NCBI GenBank assembly: GCA_020720625.1
Contig: DYOH01000029.1
Location: forward strand, 1 to 39,014
Direction of reading: 5' to 3'
Origin: Acetofilamentum sp.
GTDB taxonomy: Bacteria > Bacteroidota > Bacteroidia > Bacteroidales > DYOH01
DNA: 39,014 nt
The translations under genes were made by a program, and so were the position numbers. How positions within the stretch are numbered: the stretch's first letter is position 1; the number at the start of each line of letters is the position of its first letter. The notes below the pieces were generated by a model. The model was not told the origin of the DNA. It made no database searches and worked only from the letters and a program-made list of their open reading frames with translations. Shown here piece by piece: positions 17,137 to 25,791 of this stretch.

Positions 17137-17970
17137 ATGAAAAAAAATATCTGGCTTGTTCTTTTGATTTCGGTATACGCCCATAATGCATTTAATCAAA
17201 CTACCAGAGTTAGCCGCAACAGATACGTTCCTGTGGTAGAAAATTATCTGCCGGCTTTTGATGATAAATCCGAATACGACGAATTTTTGTACTGGGACGG
17301 TGAAAAGTACCGCACGGTAGGTGGTAATTTTCTTATTGTGCATTATAATGCTCTTACCGGTAAAGATATTAGCGCTTCCAGAATTCATAAGTTCTACGAA
17401 AAGGAAATTCTTAAAAAACTTAATCCGGTTATTCTGTATGCCGGTAAGTTAAACCCTAACGACCCAGATGATAATATGTATCAAAGTGTGTATCGATTCG
17501 ACATTGGAACCCGACAGGTTTGGGTACAAATTCTAAGCCTTAACAATGGTAAGGAATACGAAATTGTGGAAATTGAAGGAAGAGAGCGCGAAACAAACCT
17601 TACGGTTACTGATATGAAAACCAGGCTTGATAGTTTAGGTGCGGTGGATGTTTACATTAATTTTGATATAAACCGTTATAATATTCGTCCTGAATCTGAA
17701 GCCGTTATTATGGAAGTGGCTAAACTTATGATTGAATTTCCTGATTTAAACCTTATCATCGAAGGGCATACCGATAATACCGGCTTGCGGGAGAGAAATA
17801 TTCAGCTTTCAAAATCGCGCGCCGAAGCAGTTAAAAAGGCTATCACTAATTTTAATATCGATGAAAGCAGATTAACCGCTATGGGTTTTGGACCAGATAA
17901 GCCTATTGCTGACAATAGCACCGAAGCGGGCAGGTCGAAAAACAGGCGCGTGGTTTTGGTTAGGCAATAG
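17137..17970 (+). CDS. OmpA-family outer-membrane/peptidoglycan-binding protein
   Basis: The 277-residue product has a signal peptide (1-20, ...NAFNQ), an N-terminal region of about 150 residues that I do not recognise (DEFLYWDGEKYRTVGG), and a C-terminal OmpA domain (about 170-277). That domain contains VYINFDINRYNI, EGHTDNTG (209-216), LSKSRAEAVKK and SKNRRVVL. Asp212 in GHTD and Arg229 in SRAEAV occupy the positions that bind diaminopimelate in peptidoglycan. The N-terminal part has no beta-barrel pattern; mixed alpha/beta with charged residues suggests a soluble periplasmic domain. It probably anchors an envelope function to the cell wall. It is divergent from the M15 peptidase gene. Confidence 0.85.
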   Translation: MKKNIWLVLLISVYAHNAFNQTTRVSRNRYVPVVENYLPAFDDKSEYDEFLYWDGEKYRTVGGNFLIVHYNALTGKDISASRIHKFYEKEILKKLNPVILYAGKLNPNDPDDNMYQSVYRFDIGTRQVWVQILSLNNGKEYEIVEIEGRERETNLTVTDMKTRLDSLGAVDVYINFDINRYNIRPESEAVIMEVAKLMIEFPDLNLIIEGHTDNTGLRERNIQLSKSRAEAVKKAITNFNIDESRLTAMGFGPDKPIADNSTEAGRSKNRRVVLVRQ

Positions 17971-18006
17971 CTTTTAATTGTATTTTTTAGCTATTTCTCT
18001 TTGCAT

Positions 18007-18040
18007 TTTGTATGCTTTTTAAAACAATATATTATTTTTG
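18007..18040 (+). promoter_or_regulatory. Promoter of pheT
   Basis: TTTG (18007-18010) and TATTTTTG (18033-18040), 22 bases apart, match the Bacteroidota consensus. They lie upstream of the ATG at 18088, so the in-frame TTG at 18001 cannot be the start. Confidence 0.72.
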
Positions 18041-18087
18041 CCACCTTATGGCATTTTTTGCCTTTTTTAATTTTAAATAACGATATA

Positions 18088-20556
18088 ATGAAAATTTCTT
18101 ACAATTGGTTAAAGCAATATTTAGATATAGATTTTTCGGTAAATGAACTTTCCGAAATGCTAACATCTCTTGGCCTGGAAGTGGAAGGTATTGAAAAATT
18201 TGAATCGCTGCCCGGTGGATTAAAAAACTTTGTGGTGGCTAAAGTTCTCACCTGCGAACCACATCCTGATGCCGATAAACTGAGCATTACAACGGTTGAT
18301 GCCGGAGATGGAAATATATATCCAATTGTTTGTGGAGCACCAAATGTTGCAGCCGGACAAACGGTTATTGTGGCTAAAGTTGGCGCTGTGGTTACTAAAG
18401 GAAATGAATCGTTCGAAATTAAAAAAGCCAAAATCAGAGGCCGGATTTCGGAAGGTATGATTTGCGCCGAAGACGAAATTGGCATTGGAACGGACCACGA
18501 TGGTATTCTTGTTTTACATAATGAGGTGCAAGCAGGGATGCCTGCTGCCGATTATTTTAAAGTGGAAAACGATTCCATTTTCGAAATCGGACTTACCCCA
18601 AATCGGGCCGATGCCGCTTCTCATATAGGTGTTGCACGCGATTTAGCTGCATATCTTAAAGTTAACCTTAATCCGGTGCAATTAAATTGGCCATCGGTTG
18701 ATAATTTTGTTGTTGACAATGAATCGAATACTATTCTGGTGGATATTCAAAATACCGAGGCTTGCAAACGCTATTCTGGTATTACTATAAGCAATATCAC
18801 TGTAAAAGAATCTCCAGATTGGCTCAAAAACCGCTTAAAATCAGTTGGTCTTAAGCCTATAAATAATATTGTAGATATTACAAATTATATATTACACGAA
18901 CTCGGACAGCCATTGCACGCTTTTGACGCTGATAAAATTATCGGTAAAAAGGTAATAGTTAAAACATTGCCTTCAGAAACTGAATTCATTACTTTAGACG
19001 ATCAGGTGCGCAAGTTGAATCAACAAGATTTGATGATTTGTAATCAGGATGAGGGAATGTGTATTGCCGGGGTTTTTGGTGGAAAATCGTCGGGGGTTTC
19101 CTTGCAAACCCGCAATATTTTTATCGAAAGTGCCTACTTTAACCCAATTTTTGTGCGCAAAACTAGTAAAAGACATGCACTACAAACAGATGCATCTTTT
19201 AGATTCGAACGCGGCACCGACCCAAACATTACTGTTTATGCGCTTAAAAGAGCTGCTTTGTTGATTAAAGAAATTGCTGGTGGCTACATCTCTTCTCAAG
19301 TGATTGATGTTTACCCTTATGTGATTAAAAACGCCATAGTTCCACTAAATTTGTCTAAAACAAATAATTTTTTAGGCATAGATTTATCTGAAATGCAATT
19401 TGAAAAAATTGCAAAAGCATTGGATATGAGTATTGTAGAACACGAAGACGATGATTACGTGCTCGCTGTTCCGCCTTACAGGGTAGATGTTACAAGAGAT
19501 GTAGATGTGGCTGAAGAAGTTTTACGCGTGTTTGGATACAATAATGTGCAATTTGGTGATGTGGTAAAATCAGCTCTCGCCTATGTTGATAAACCCGATA
19601 AGGAAAAAATGAAACAAATGGTTTCTGATTTTCTTGCCGCTCGTGGATTTAACGAAATGATGAATATTTCGCTCTCTAAAGCTGATTTTTATAAAAATTT
19701 GAATCATTATAAACACGAAAACCTAATTGTGCTCGAAAATCCTTTGAGCAACGATTTGGGCGTTTTTCGTCAGTCGCTTTTATTTGGTGCTTTGCAATCG
19801 GTAGAACATAACATAAAACGCAAAAAAGATAATTTGCTTTTATTCGAATTTGGCTCAGTGGCTTCAAAAGAACGACTGGATGGATTTACCAAAGACCTGG
19901 TTAAAACTTTTTTTGAATCTGTGCAATTGGCTTTATGCGTTACAGGCAATATTTACGACGAAAGTTGGAAAAATAAACCTGCAAAGGCCGATTTTTACTT
20001 TTTAAAAGCACAGGTGGAAAATATACTGGAGCGTTTGGGTTTGTTTAACACAAATATCATTGTGGAAGAAACACAAAACGATATTTTCGACTTCGGACTT
20101 GCGTATCAATGGCAAAATGCCAAAGATAATTTTTCACCTTTGGCAAATTTCGGAAAAGTAAAAGATTCTATTCTTAAAACTTTCGAAATTGATCAGGATG
20201 TATATTATGCCGAATTCTTTTGGTCTACAATGGAAAATAAGGCCAAATCGAATGCAAAATATATTGAAGCTTCTAAATTTCCATTGGTAAGAAGAGATTT
20301 GGCATTGTTACTCGATAAAAAAATTAGCTACCAACAATTGCGCGACTTAGCTTTGCAAACCGAACGCAAATTACTTACTGGTATTAATTTATTCGATGTT
20401 TTTGAAGATAAGAAACTTGGAGAAGATAAAAAATCTTATGCTTTAAGCTTTTTCTTACAAGATAAAACCAAGACTTTGCAAGACAAAGATATTGACAAGG
20501 TTATGAATAAATTAATTGATGCTTACAAACGCGAATTTAATGCCCAATTGAGATAG
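18088..20556 (+). CDS. pheT: Phenylalanyl-tRNA synthetase beta subunit
   Basis: PheT forms the alpha2-beta2 enzyme that charges tRNA-Phe. The 822 residues show the expected order: N-terminal segment (MKISYNWLKQYLDI), a tRNA-binding OB domain (about 40-155, with PHPDADKL), the B3/B4 editing domain (about 210-390), B5 (about 400-475), the catalytic-like core (480-690, ENPLSNDLGVFRQSLL), and the C-terminal ferredoxin-like anticodon-binding domain (about 725-822, KFPLVRRDLALL). The ATG follows a promoter and gives a start matching other PheT proteins. pheS is not adjacent, a split arrangement common in this phylum. A small lipoprotein gene follows six bases after the stop. Confidence 0.97.
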   Translation: MKISYNWLKQYLDIDFSVNELSEMLTSLGLEVEGIEKFESLPGGLKNFVVAKVLTCEPHPDADKLSITTVDAGDGNIYPIVCGAPNVAAGQTVIVAKVGAVVTKGNESFEIKKAKIRGRISEGMICAEDEIGIGTDHDGILVLHNEVQAGMPAADYFKVENDSIFEIGLTPNRADAASHIGVARDLAAYLKVNLNPVQLNWPSVDNFVVDNESNTILVDIQNTEACKRYSGITISNITVKESPDWLKNRLKSVGLKPINNIVDITNYILHELGQPLHAFDADKIIGKKVIVKTLPSETEFITLDDQVRKLNQQDLMICNQDEGMCIAGVFGGKSSGVSLQTRNIFIESAYFNPIFVRKTSKRHALQTDASFRFERGTDPNITVYALKRAALLIKEIAGGYISSQVIDVYPYVIKNAIVPLNLSKTNNFLGIDLSEMQFEKIAKALDMSIVEHEDDDYVLAVPPYRVDVTRDVDVAEEVLRVFGYNNVQFGDVVKSALAYVDKPDKEKMKQMVSDFLAARGFNEMMNISLSKADFYKNLNHYKHENLIVLENPLSNDLGVFRQSLLFGALQSVEHNIKRKKDNLLLFEFGSVASKERLDGFTKDLVKTFFESVQLALCVTGNIYDESWKNKPAKADFYFLKAQVENILERLGLFNTNIIVEETQNDIFDFGLAYQWQNAKDNFSPLANFGKVKDSILKTFEIDQDVYYAEFFWSTMENKAKSNAKYIEASKFPLVRRDLALLLDKKISYQQLRDLALQTERKLLTGINLFDVFEDKKLGEDKKSYALSFFLQDKTKTLQDKDIDKVMNKLIDAYKREFNAQLR

Positions 20557-20562
20557 ATTTAT

Positions 20563-21066
20563 ATGCGGATTTCTTTAATTTCGTTTTTATTAAGTTTGAT
20601 TTTTACGTCGTGCTCGCATAAAGAGCACGACGTAAAAATTACAAATGCACTTGCATTGGATTCTGTTTTCCAAAACTCCTTAGATTCATTGCAACTCATG
20701 GTATCTGAACTTAATAACAAAGATTACAACGAAGCTTATTTCATCATCTTAACAAAATTGCAATACGCTGTATATCAAATAGATAGCTTGGCGGCTGACA
20801 ATTTACACAATCGTGAAGAATTGCTCCAAATAAGGGCTAAGTTGGCAGAATATCGGTTAGTTATTGATCAACAACTGGATGAATGGCGTAATAATACCGA
20901 AATCCCTGATTCTGTATATTCTCCGGATTTAGATAGCAATTATCAGTTTTTCAGCTACTTGGTGTACAAAAAATTTCCGAAGAAATTCGATTCTCTGATA
21001 AATGAAAATAAACATTGGCTCGACTCATTAAAGCAGATGCCAAAAGCAATTAGCGAAAAATTTTAG
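20563..21066 (+). CDS. Small lipoprotein of unknown function
   Basis: The 167-residue product has a lipoprotein signal (MRISLISFLLSLIFTSC, lipid-modified Cys17) followed by a helical, charged region. I recognise no domain; heptad-like runs such as DSLQLMVSELNNKDYNEA and REELLQIRAKLAEYRLVIDQQL suggest coiled coils. It starts six bases after pheT and probably shares its transcript. A perfect 17-bp hairpin covers the lipobox codons and those after it (separate entry). The 3' end overlaps the convergent mtnP by four bases. The envelope location is inferred from the lipobox. Confidence 0.7.
   Translation: MRISLISFLLSLIFTSCSHKEHDVKITNALALDSVFQNSLDSLQLMVSELNNKDYNEAYFIILTKLQYAVYQIDSLAADNLHNREELLQIRAKLAEYRLVIDQQLDEWRNNTEIPDSVYSPDLDSNYQFFSYLVYKKFPKKFDSLINENKHWLDSLKQMPKAISEKF
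20599..20639. repeat. Perfect 17-bp inverted repeat within the lipoprotein gene
   Basis: Bases 20599-20615 are the exact reverse complement of 20623-20639, with a 7-base loop (GCATAAA). The core is ACGTCGTGCTC/GAGCACGACGT. It covers the codons around Cys17 and the following EHDVK. The T-runs are on the 5' side of the stem on both strands, so it is not a classical terminator. Confidence 0.95.
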
Positions 21067-21812
21067 TCTATCTCCTTGATTGTATTAATTAGCAATTGTG
21101 TAACTTTTTGTACGTTCTCATTAAAAACCTTTAATACTTCTTCCCAACTTACTGGCGTTTCGTTTTCTTTCCACGAATCGTAATCTGTGCTCATGGCAAC
21201 TGCTGCATATGGTATTTGGGCTTCGTTGGCCAAAATGCACTCAGGCGCAACAGACATGTTGATGATATCTGCTCCCCAGTTTCTAAACATGTGCGATTCT
21301 GCTTTGGTAGAAAATCGCGGACCTTCTATGGTTATAACTGTTCCGAGTTTGTGAAACCGAATGCCCGCTATGTTACATTGCTTAATTAGCTTCTCTCTAA
21401 GAAAAGCATTAAATGGCTCCGACATTGGGGTATGTTTCATCTCGCCATCTTCAAAAGAATCAAAAAAACTGATGGCTCTATGTCGTGTGAAGTCGATAAA
21501 CTGGTCAATAATTACCAAATCTCCCCTTTGAATTTCTTCTTTTAGCGAACCCACCGCCGTAGTGGCAATAATGTAATCAATACCTAAATCTTTAAACGCC
21601 TGAATATTGGCTCTGTTGTTTACTTGTGTTGGAGGTATTTGGTGTGCTTGTCCGTGGCGGGCAATGATATAAACTTCATGTTTTCCCATCTTGCCTTTTT
21701 TTATTGGGCTGCTGGGTGCGCCGTAGGCTGTTTGTATGTTTAAATGCGCTGTATTCGTTAGAATATCGGGGTTGTTGAGACCGCTACCTCCTATAATCCC
21801 AATTTTTTTCAT
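21063..21812 (-). CDS. mtnP: S-methyl-5'-thioadenosine phosphorylase (PNP/MTAP family)
   Basis: This enzyme splits methylthioadenosine, a by-product of polyamine and autoinducer synthesis, into adenine and methylthioribose-1-phosphate for salvage. The 249 residues show phosphate-binding GGSG (8-11) and ARHGQAHQIPP (51-61), EGPRFSTKAES, the substrate-binding NMSVAPE region and STDYDSWKE, typical of MTAP rather than purine nucleoside phosphorylase. The start is placed at ATG 21812 (MKKIGIIGGSG); an in-frame upstream ATG at 21869 would overlap the neighbouring pseudogene and adds residues not found in the family. It could accept inosine or guanosine as well. Confidence 0.9.
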   Translation of the reverse strand: MKKIGIIGGSGLNNPDILTNTAHLNIQTAYGAPSSPIKKGKMGKHEVYIIARHGQAHQIPPTQVNNRANIQAFKDLGIDYIIATTAVGSLKEEIQRGDLVIIDQFIDFTRHRAISFFDSFEDGEMKHTPMSEPFNAFLREKLIKQCNIAGIRFHKLGTVITIEGPRFSTKAESHMFRNWGADIINMSVAPECILANEAQIPYAAVAMSTDYDSWKENETPVSWEEVLKVFNENVQKVTQLLINTIKEID

Positions 21813-21861
21813 CTTTTTTTCAATTTTTTCTGTAATAGCTAAATTAGATAAAATATTGCAT

Positions 21862-23223
21862 CTAGGCAAAATTAACTTTGGTTGTTAGTTTCTTGAGCTG
21901 CTCTGCCTCTGCAAATAAATCATTGGCCGATGCAGCCATTTTCTCCGATTCTTCGGCGTTTTTTAACGTTACCATGCTCAATTCTTGTACCGACAAATTA
22001 ATTGCCTGTACACCAATTTGTTGCTCTTGACTCATAAGTTTTATATTGCTGATTAATTCGGCGCTTTTTTGAATTTCTGGAATTAGCTTCGAAATTCTTT
22101 CTCCGGCGTTTTTCGATATTTCAACTCCTTCTTTCGATAGCTTATCTATAATTTCTGAGGCTGTTTTCGTTTTATCGGCAAGTTTTCTTATTTCTTGCGC
22201 CACCACAGCAAAACCTTGTCCGTGTTCGGCACTCCTTGCTGCTTCAATGGCTGCATTTATCGATAGAATGTCTGTTTTACCTGATATTTCGTTTATGATG
22301 CTCACTTTTTGGGTAATTTCGCTGATGGTAACAATCGTTTTGTCGAAAATTTCACGATTTTGCAAGGTTTCAAAGGCGGTTTGGGTCGAAATTTTTTCGG
22401 TATAGCTGGCGTTTTCGGCTGTTGCTACAATCGAATTGAATATTTCTTCCATTGCTGCTGCAATTTGCTCGGTTGTGGCTGATTGCTCTGTGCTATTTTG
22501 CGAAATAATATTCGATATCCTTGCCAATTTATTGCTGTTTTCGAATAAACGACCCGAACTTTTCTTTATTTGTTCTAATAGTTCACTAAGCAACTTATTT
22601 TGCTGCATTTTTGCTTCTATTTCCTTCTCTATCAAATTCGACGACCGGGCACTAATCAACTTTGAGTACCATACCGTTAAACTCAATATTATCAGCGTTA
22701 TGGTATAATCTATTTGCGAAAGTATAAGATATTTCTGAATACTGGCATCATTACTTAATTTATTTGTACTTACGATAAAAAGGGTGGTAATTAAAACAAG
22801 TACAAAATTGATGATTAAATTTAATCGGGTAGAAAAAAGGAGACCTAAAACTATGATTAACAGCAAAAATTAATATGTTCCGCCTATAAAATTCATATAT
22901 ACCGGAGCACTATAAAGTCGCTGAAGAAGCGATAATATCTGTAGCACCAGCACACCTGTTACCAAAATGTTTCCAGCTAAACTTAATTTTCCGGAGCGAA
23001 GGAGTGCCAAAACACCAAGAACTAAAGCAATCATTATAAATGGAACCAAAGCATGTTCAAAAAAACCTTTTTTTTCTGTATGATTTATATACGAAATAAT
23101 TGTTACAAAAAAAATTAGAATGGCTGAAATTGAGCCTATATAAAATAATGCTTTAGCCCGCTGCTGGGCAATAAATTAGCTTTGCTCATATTTAGAAAAA
23201 TACGCTTGTAAAAATGTTTTCAT
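21862..23223 (-). pseudogene. Methyl-accepting chemotaxis-like protein with two in-frame stops
   Basis: From ATG 23223 one frame runs 453 codons to TAG 21862, broken only by TAA at codon 16 (23176-23178) and codon 118 (22870-22872). The frame is otherwise intact. The N-terminal part encodes several membrane segments (for example ALFYIGSISAILIFFVTII and IMIALVLGVLALL) and continues through [11 protein letters not shown]. The C-terminal part is an MCP signalling domain with the hairpin tip [29 protein letters not shown]. There is no periplasmic sensor domain or HAMP. The part after the second stop could be translated from TTG 22866 as 334 residues, but this would lack the first membrane segments. 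A -7-like element remains upstream. A recent pseudogene is the simplest reading; sequencing error or stop readthrough cannot be excluded. Confidence 0.8.
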
Positions 23224-23298
23224 GTCTATTTTAAATATAATAAATTAATACTACCCTTGGTTGGCTTAAGTGTTTTTTATCATTTGCTTTGGTGCGCC

Positions 23299-23306
23299 CA
23301 AATATA
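23299..23306 (-). promoter_or_regulatory. Candidate -7 element of the chemoreceptor pseudogene
   Basis: On the minus strand TATATTTG (plus CAAATATA) is an exact TAnnTTTG match about 75 bases before the pseudogene ATG. No -33 TTTG at proper spacing was seen. Confidence 0.4.
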
Positions 23307-23396
23307 TAATTAAAATTGTATTATCAGCTTATATTATTGTCAACTCATGAATCAAAATATATTTTTCTTTAGAACACATTTTTTGGCTAAAAATAC

Positions 23397-23404
23397 TATT
23401 TTTG
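23397..23404 (+). promoter_or_regulatory. Candidate -7 element of the DUF368-aroE-nth run
   Basis: TATTTTTG matches TAnnTTTG, 18 bases before ATG 23423. It overlaps an upstream in-frame TTG at 23402, which argues against that start. Confidence 0.5.
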
Positions 23405-23422
23405 CTGCAAAATAATGCTTTT

Positions 23423-24346
23423 ATGAGATATTTGATGTTGTTTTTAAAAGGGCTTGCAATGGGGGCAGCAAATGTTATTCCTGGTGTAAGTGGTGGTACA
23501 ATTGCGCTAATTACAGGAATTTTTCACGAACTGATAGATTCAATTAAATCGTTTAACGGGGTAGCTTTAAAATTATTACTTAGTGCTAAGTTTAAGGAAT
23601 TAATTGTTCATATAAATTTATGGTTTTTGATTTCTGTTTTCGGTGGAATTGGGGTTAGTATAATCAGTTTTGCCCGTATTTTTGGGTATCTTTTCGAGTA
23701 CTATCCTGTTTATCTTTGGGCATTTTTCTTTGGCCTTATTCTTATATCTGTTTTTTACGTAGCTAAAACTGTTACGAGCTTTTCAATTACTACTGTTTTG
23801 TTTTTTGTCTTAGGCACTTCTTTTGCTGTGGGAATTACTTTTTTTAATCCGGCTACAGAGAACGATGCGTTTTGGTATCTTATCGTTTGCGGGATTGTGG
23901 CCATGATTAGTATGATACTTCCAGGTCTTTCGGGTTCTTTTGTTCTTATTTTACTCGGAAATTATCAGTTGGTAATGATTGATGCCGTTAATAATTTGTC
24001 GTTAAAAATTCTTATACCGGTGGCTTTGGGTGCCGCAGGGGGTATACTTGCCTTTTCGCATATTCTGTCTTGGATATTAAAGAAATATTATAACCAAACC
24101 ATTGCATTGCTAGCTGGTTTTATTTTAGGCTCCCTTAGTACTATCTGGCCATGGAAAAATGCCATATATATGACTAATGCAGATGGTTCTCAACTCTTAA
24201 AAAGAGGCGAACCGGTAATTCTGACTTATGAAAAGTTTATTCCGGATGCTTTTTCCGGCGAAGTAGTTTTGGCTCTCTTATTTATGGTTTTAGGTGCCGC
24301 AAGCATCATTCTGATTGAATATTTGGCTGAAAAATCAAAAAAATAA
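23423..24346 (+). CDS. DUF368 integral membrane protein
   Basis: The 307-residue product has about eight hydrophobic segments and the signature of the DUF368 family near the N-terminus, GAANVIPGVSGGTIALITG, repeated in diverged form around residue 160-175 (MISMILPGLSGSFVLILLG). This internal duplication of a PGxSGG loop suggests a two-repeat transporter. Related DUF368 proteins have been linked to transport of undecaprenyl phosphate across the membrane; that function here is an inference from family knowledge. Its TAA overlaps the aroE ATG (TAATG), so the two are translationally coupled. Confidence 0.85.
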   Translation: MRYLMLFLKGLAMGAANVIPGVSGGTIALITGIFHELIDSIKSFNGVALKLLLSAKFKELIVHINLWFLISVFGGIGVSIISFARIFGYLFEYYPVYLWAFFFGLILISVFYVAKTVTSFSITTVLFFVLGTSFAVGITFFNPATENDAFWYLIVCGIVAMISMILPGLSGSFVLILLGNYQLVMIDAVNNLSLKILIPVALGAAGGILAFSHILSWILKKYYNQTIALLAGFILGSLSTIWPWKNAIYMTNADGSQLLKRGEPVILTYEKFIPDAFSGEVVLALLFMVLGAASIILIEYLAEKSKK

Positions 24347-25098
24347 TGGCTACATTTGGATTGGTGGGAAAAAGCTTAAAACACTCTTTTTCTTCGGGTT
24401 ATTTCACGAAAAAATTTGCTGATGCCCAACTTTCTCATCAATATCTCAATTTTGAGATGGATTCGGTGAATCATATTCATGATATCTGCAATAGATATAC
24501 TGATTTATTGGGTTTTAATGTAACTATTCCATTCAAACAGGACATTATTCCATATTTAAACGAAACGGATGAAACTGCGGCAAAAGTTGGCGCTGTAAAT
24601 GCCGTTAAGATTACTCGTTTAGCTAATAAAAAACTGCATTTAAAAGGTTATAACACCGACGTTTGGGGGTTTAAAGAATCTTTTCTCGAAAATTTGCAAC
24701 ATCACCATAAGCGTGCGTTAATACTAGGAACTGGAGGGGCATCTAAAGCTGTGGCTTATGTGCTTAACCAACTTCATATTAATTTCAGCTTTGTAAGCCG
24801 AAAACCGGTTTATTCGAATAATCAAATACATTACGACGATTTATCTGCCAACGTTTTCTCTCAATTTCAGATAGTTATAAATTCATCCCCACAAGGTCAG
24901 TTTCCCAATACTTTAAATTTTCCTGATATCCCCTATCATTTAATTAATGAAAAATTTTATCTTTATGATTTAATTTATAATCCGGCGGAAACCGTTTTTC
25001 TAAGGCTTGGAGCAAAGCGCAGCGCTACATGCATGAATGGCTATAAAATGCTGATTTTACAGGCCGAAAAGTCTTTTGAAATCTTTTCTGCTGAATAA
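24346..25098 (+). CDS. aroE: Shikimate dehydrogenase
   Basis: AroE reduces 3-dehydroshikimate to shikimate with NADPH in aromatic amino acid synthesis. The 250 residues contain the shikimate-binding GKSLKHSFSS (8-17), FNVTIPFKQ with catalytic Lys64, GAVNAVK, NTD with catalytic Asp105, the nucleotide-binding GTGGASKA (128-135) and the C-terminal NGYKMLILQAEKSFEIF. The length is slightly short for the family but complete. The start codon overlaps the DUF368 stop by one base. Confidence 0.95.
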   Translation: MATFGLVGKSLKHSFSSGYFTKKFADAQLSHQYLNFEMDSVNHIHDICNRYTDLLGFNVTIPFKQDIIPYLNETDETAAKVGAVNAVKITRLANKKLHLKGYNTDVWGFKESFLENLQHHHKRALILGTGGASKAVAYVLNQLHINFSFVSRKPVYSNNQIHYDDLSANVFSQFQIVINSSPQGQFPNTLNFPDIPYHLINEKFYLYDLIYNPAETVFLRLGAKRSATCMNGYKMLILQAEKSFEIFSAE

Positions 25099-25110
25099 AT
25101 TTTATCCCTT

Positions 25111-25749
25111 ATGACAAAAAAAGAGCGTTTTGATAAAGTAATTGCTTATTTCCTTGAATTTAGACCGGTGGCAGAAACAGAACTCGATTATTCCAATCCT
25201 TTTGAGCTATTGGTGGCAGTTATTCTATCGGCGCAATGCACCGATAAAAGGATTAACATGCTTACTCCAGATCTGTTTAGACGATTTCCTTCGGCACTCG
25301 AATTGGCTGAGGCTCCACCCGAAGAAGTATTTGAATACATTCGTTCTTGCAGCTATCCAAATAATAAGGCCAAAAATCTTGTGGGCATGGCCAAAATGTT
25401 GCTACACGATTTTAACGGAATTATTCCTGAGGATATTGACCAAATGTTAAAACTTCCGGGTGTTGGACGAAAAACGGCCAATGTAATTGCATCTGTTGTT
25501 TATAATAAACCTGCTATGGCAGTTGATACGCATGTTTTTAGAGTCGCTGCCCGTATTGGCCTTTCTACCGATGCAAAAACACCTTTTGAAACTGAAAAGC
25601 AATTGGTAAAATATTTTCCTTCTGAATTAATTCCATTGGCTCACCATTGGCTAATCCTTCATGGACGCTATGTTTGTTTGGCTCGTAAGCCTAAATGCGA
25701 AGAATGTGGTCTAAAAGAACTCTGTAAATTTTATTCCAAAGAAGAATAA
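25111..25749 (+). CDS. nth: Endonuclease III (DNA glycosylase/AP lyase)
   Basis: Nth removes oxidised pyrimidines and cuts at abasic sites in base excision repair. The 212 residues show the helix-hairpin-helix LPGVGRKTANV with catalytic Lys121, Asp139 in VDTHVFRVA, and the [4Fe-4S] cluster ligands Cys189-x6-Cys196-x2-Cys199-x5-Cys205. The length matches E. coli Nth (211). It lies 12 bases after aroE, in the DUF368-aroE-nth run. Confidence 0.97.
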   Translation: MTKKERFDKVIAYFLEFRPVAETELDYSNPFELLVAVILSAQCTDKRINMLTPDLFRRFPSALELAEAPPEEVFEYIRSCSYPNNKAKNLVGMAKMLLHDFNGIIPEDIDQMLKLPGVGRKTANVIASVVYNKPAMAVDTHVFRVAARIGLSTDAKTPFETEKQLVKYFPSELIPLAHHWLILHGRYVCLARKPKCEECGLKELCKFYSKEE

Positions 25750-25756
25750 ATTCATA

Positions 25757-25764
25757 TATATTTG
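25757..25764 (+). promoter_or_regulatory. Candidate -7 element of the MATE gene
   Basis: TATATTTG matches TAnnTTTG and lies 27 bases before ATG 25792. It overlaps a possible TTG start at 25762, which is therefore disfavoured. No clear -33 box is seen. Confidence 0.45.
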
Positions 25765-25791
25765 CCGATTCGTTTTGTTCCAATACTATTT

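Noticed and set aside
17966-17995. Possible terminator AATAGCT/AGCTATT after the OmpA-family gene
   Set aside because: The stem is only 7 bp with a 16-base loop, overlaps the stop codon and is not followed by a T-run.
18001-18087. N-terminal extension of PheT from an in-frame TTG
   Set aside because: A full promoter (18007-18040) lies inside it, and PheT proteins begin at the ATG 18088 sequence MKISYNWLKQ.
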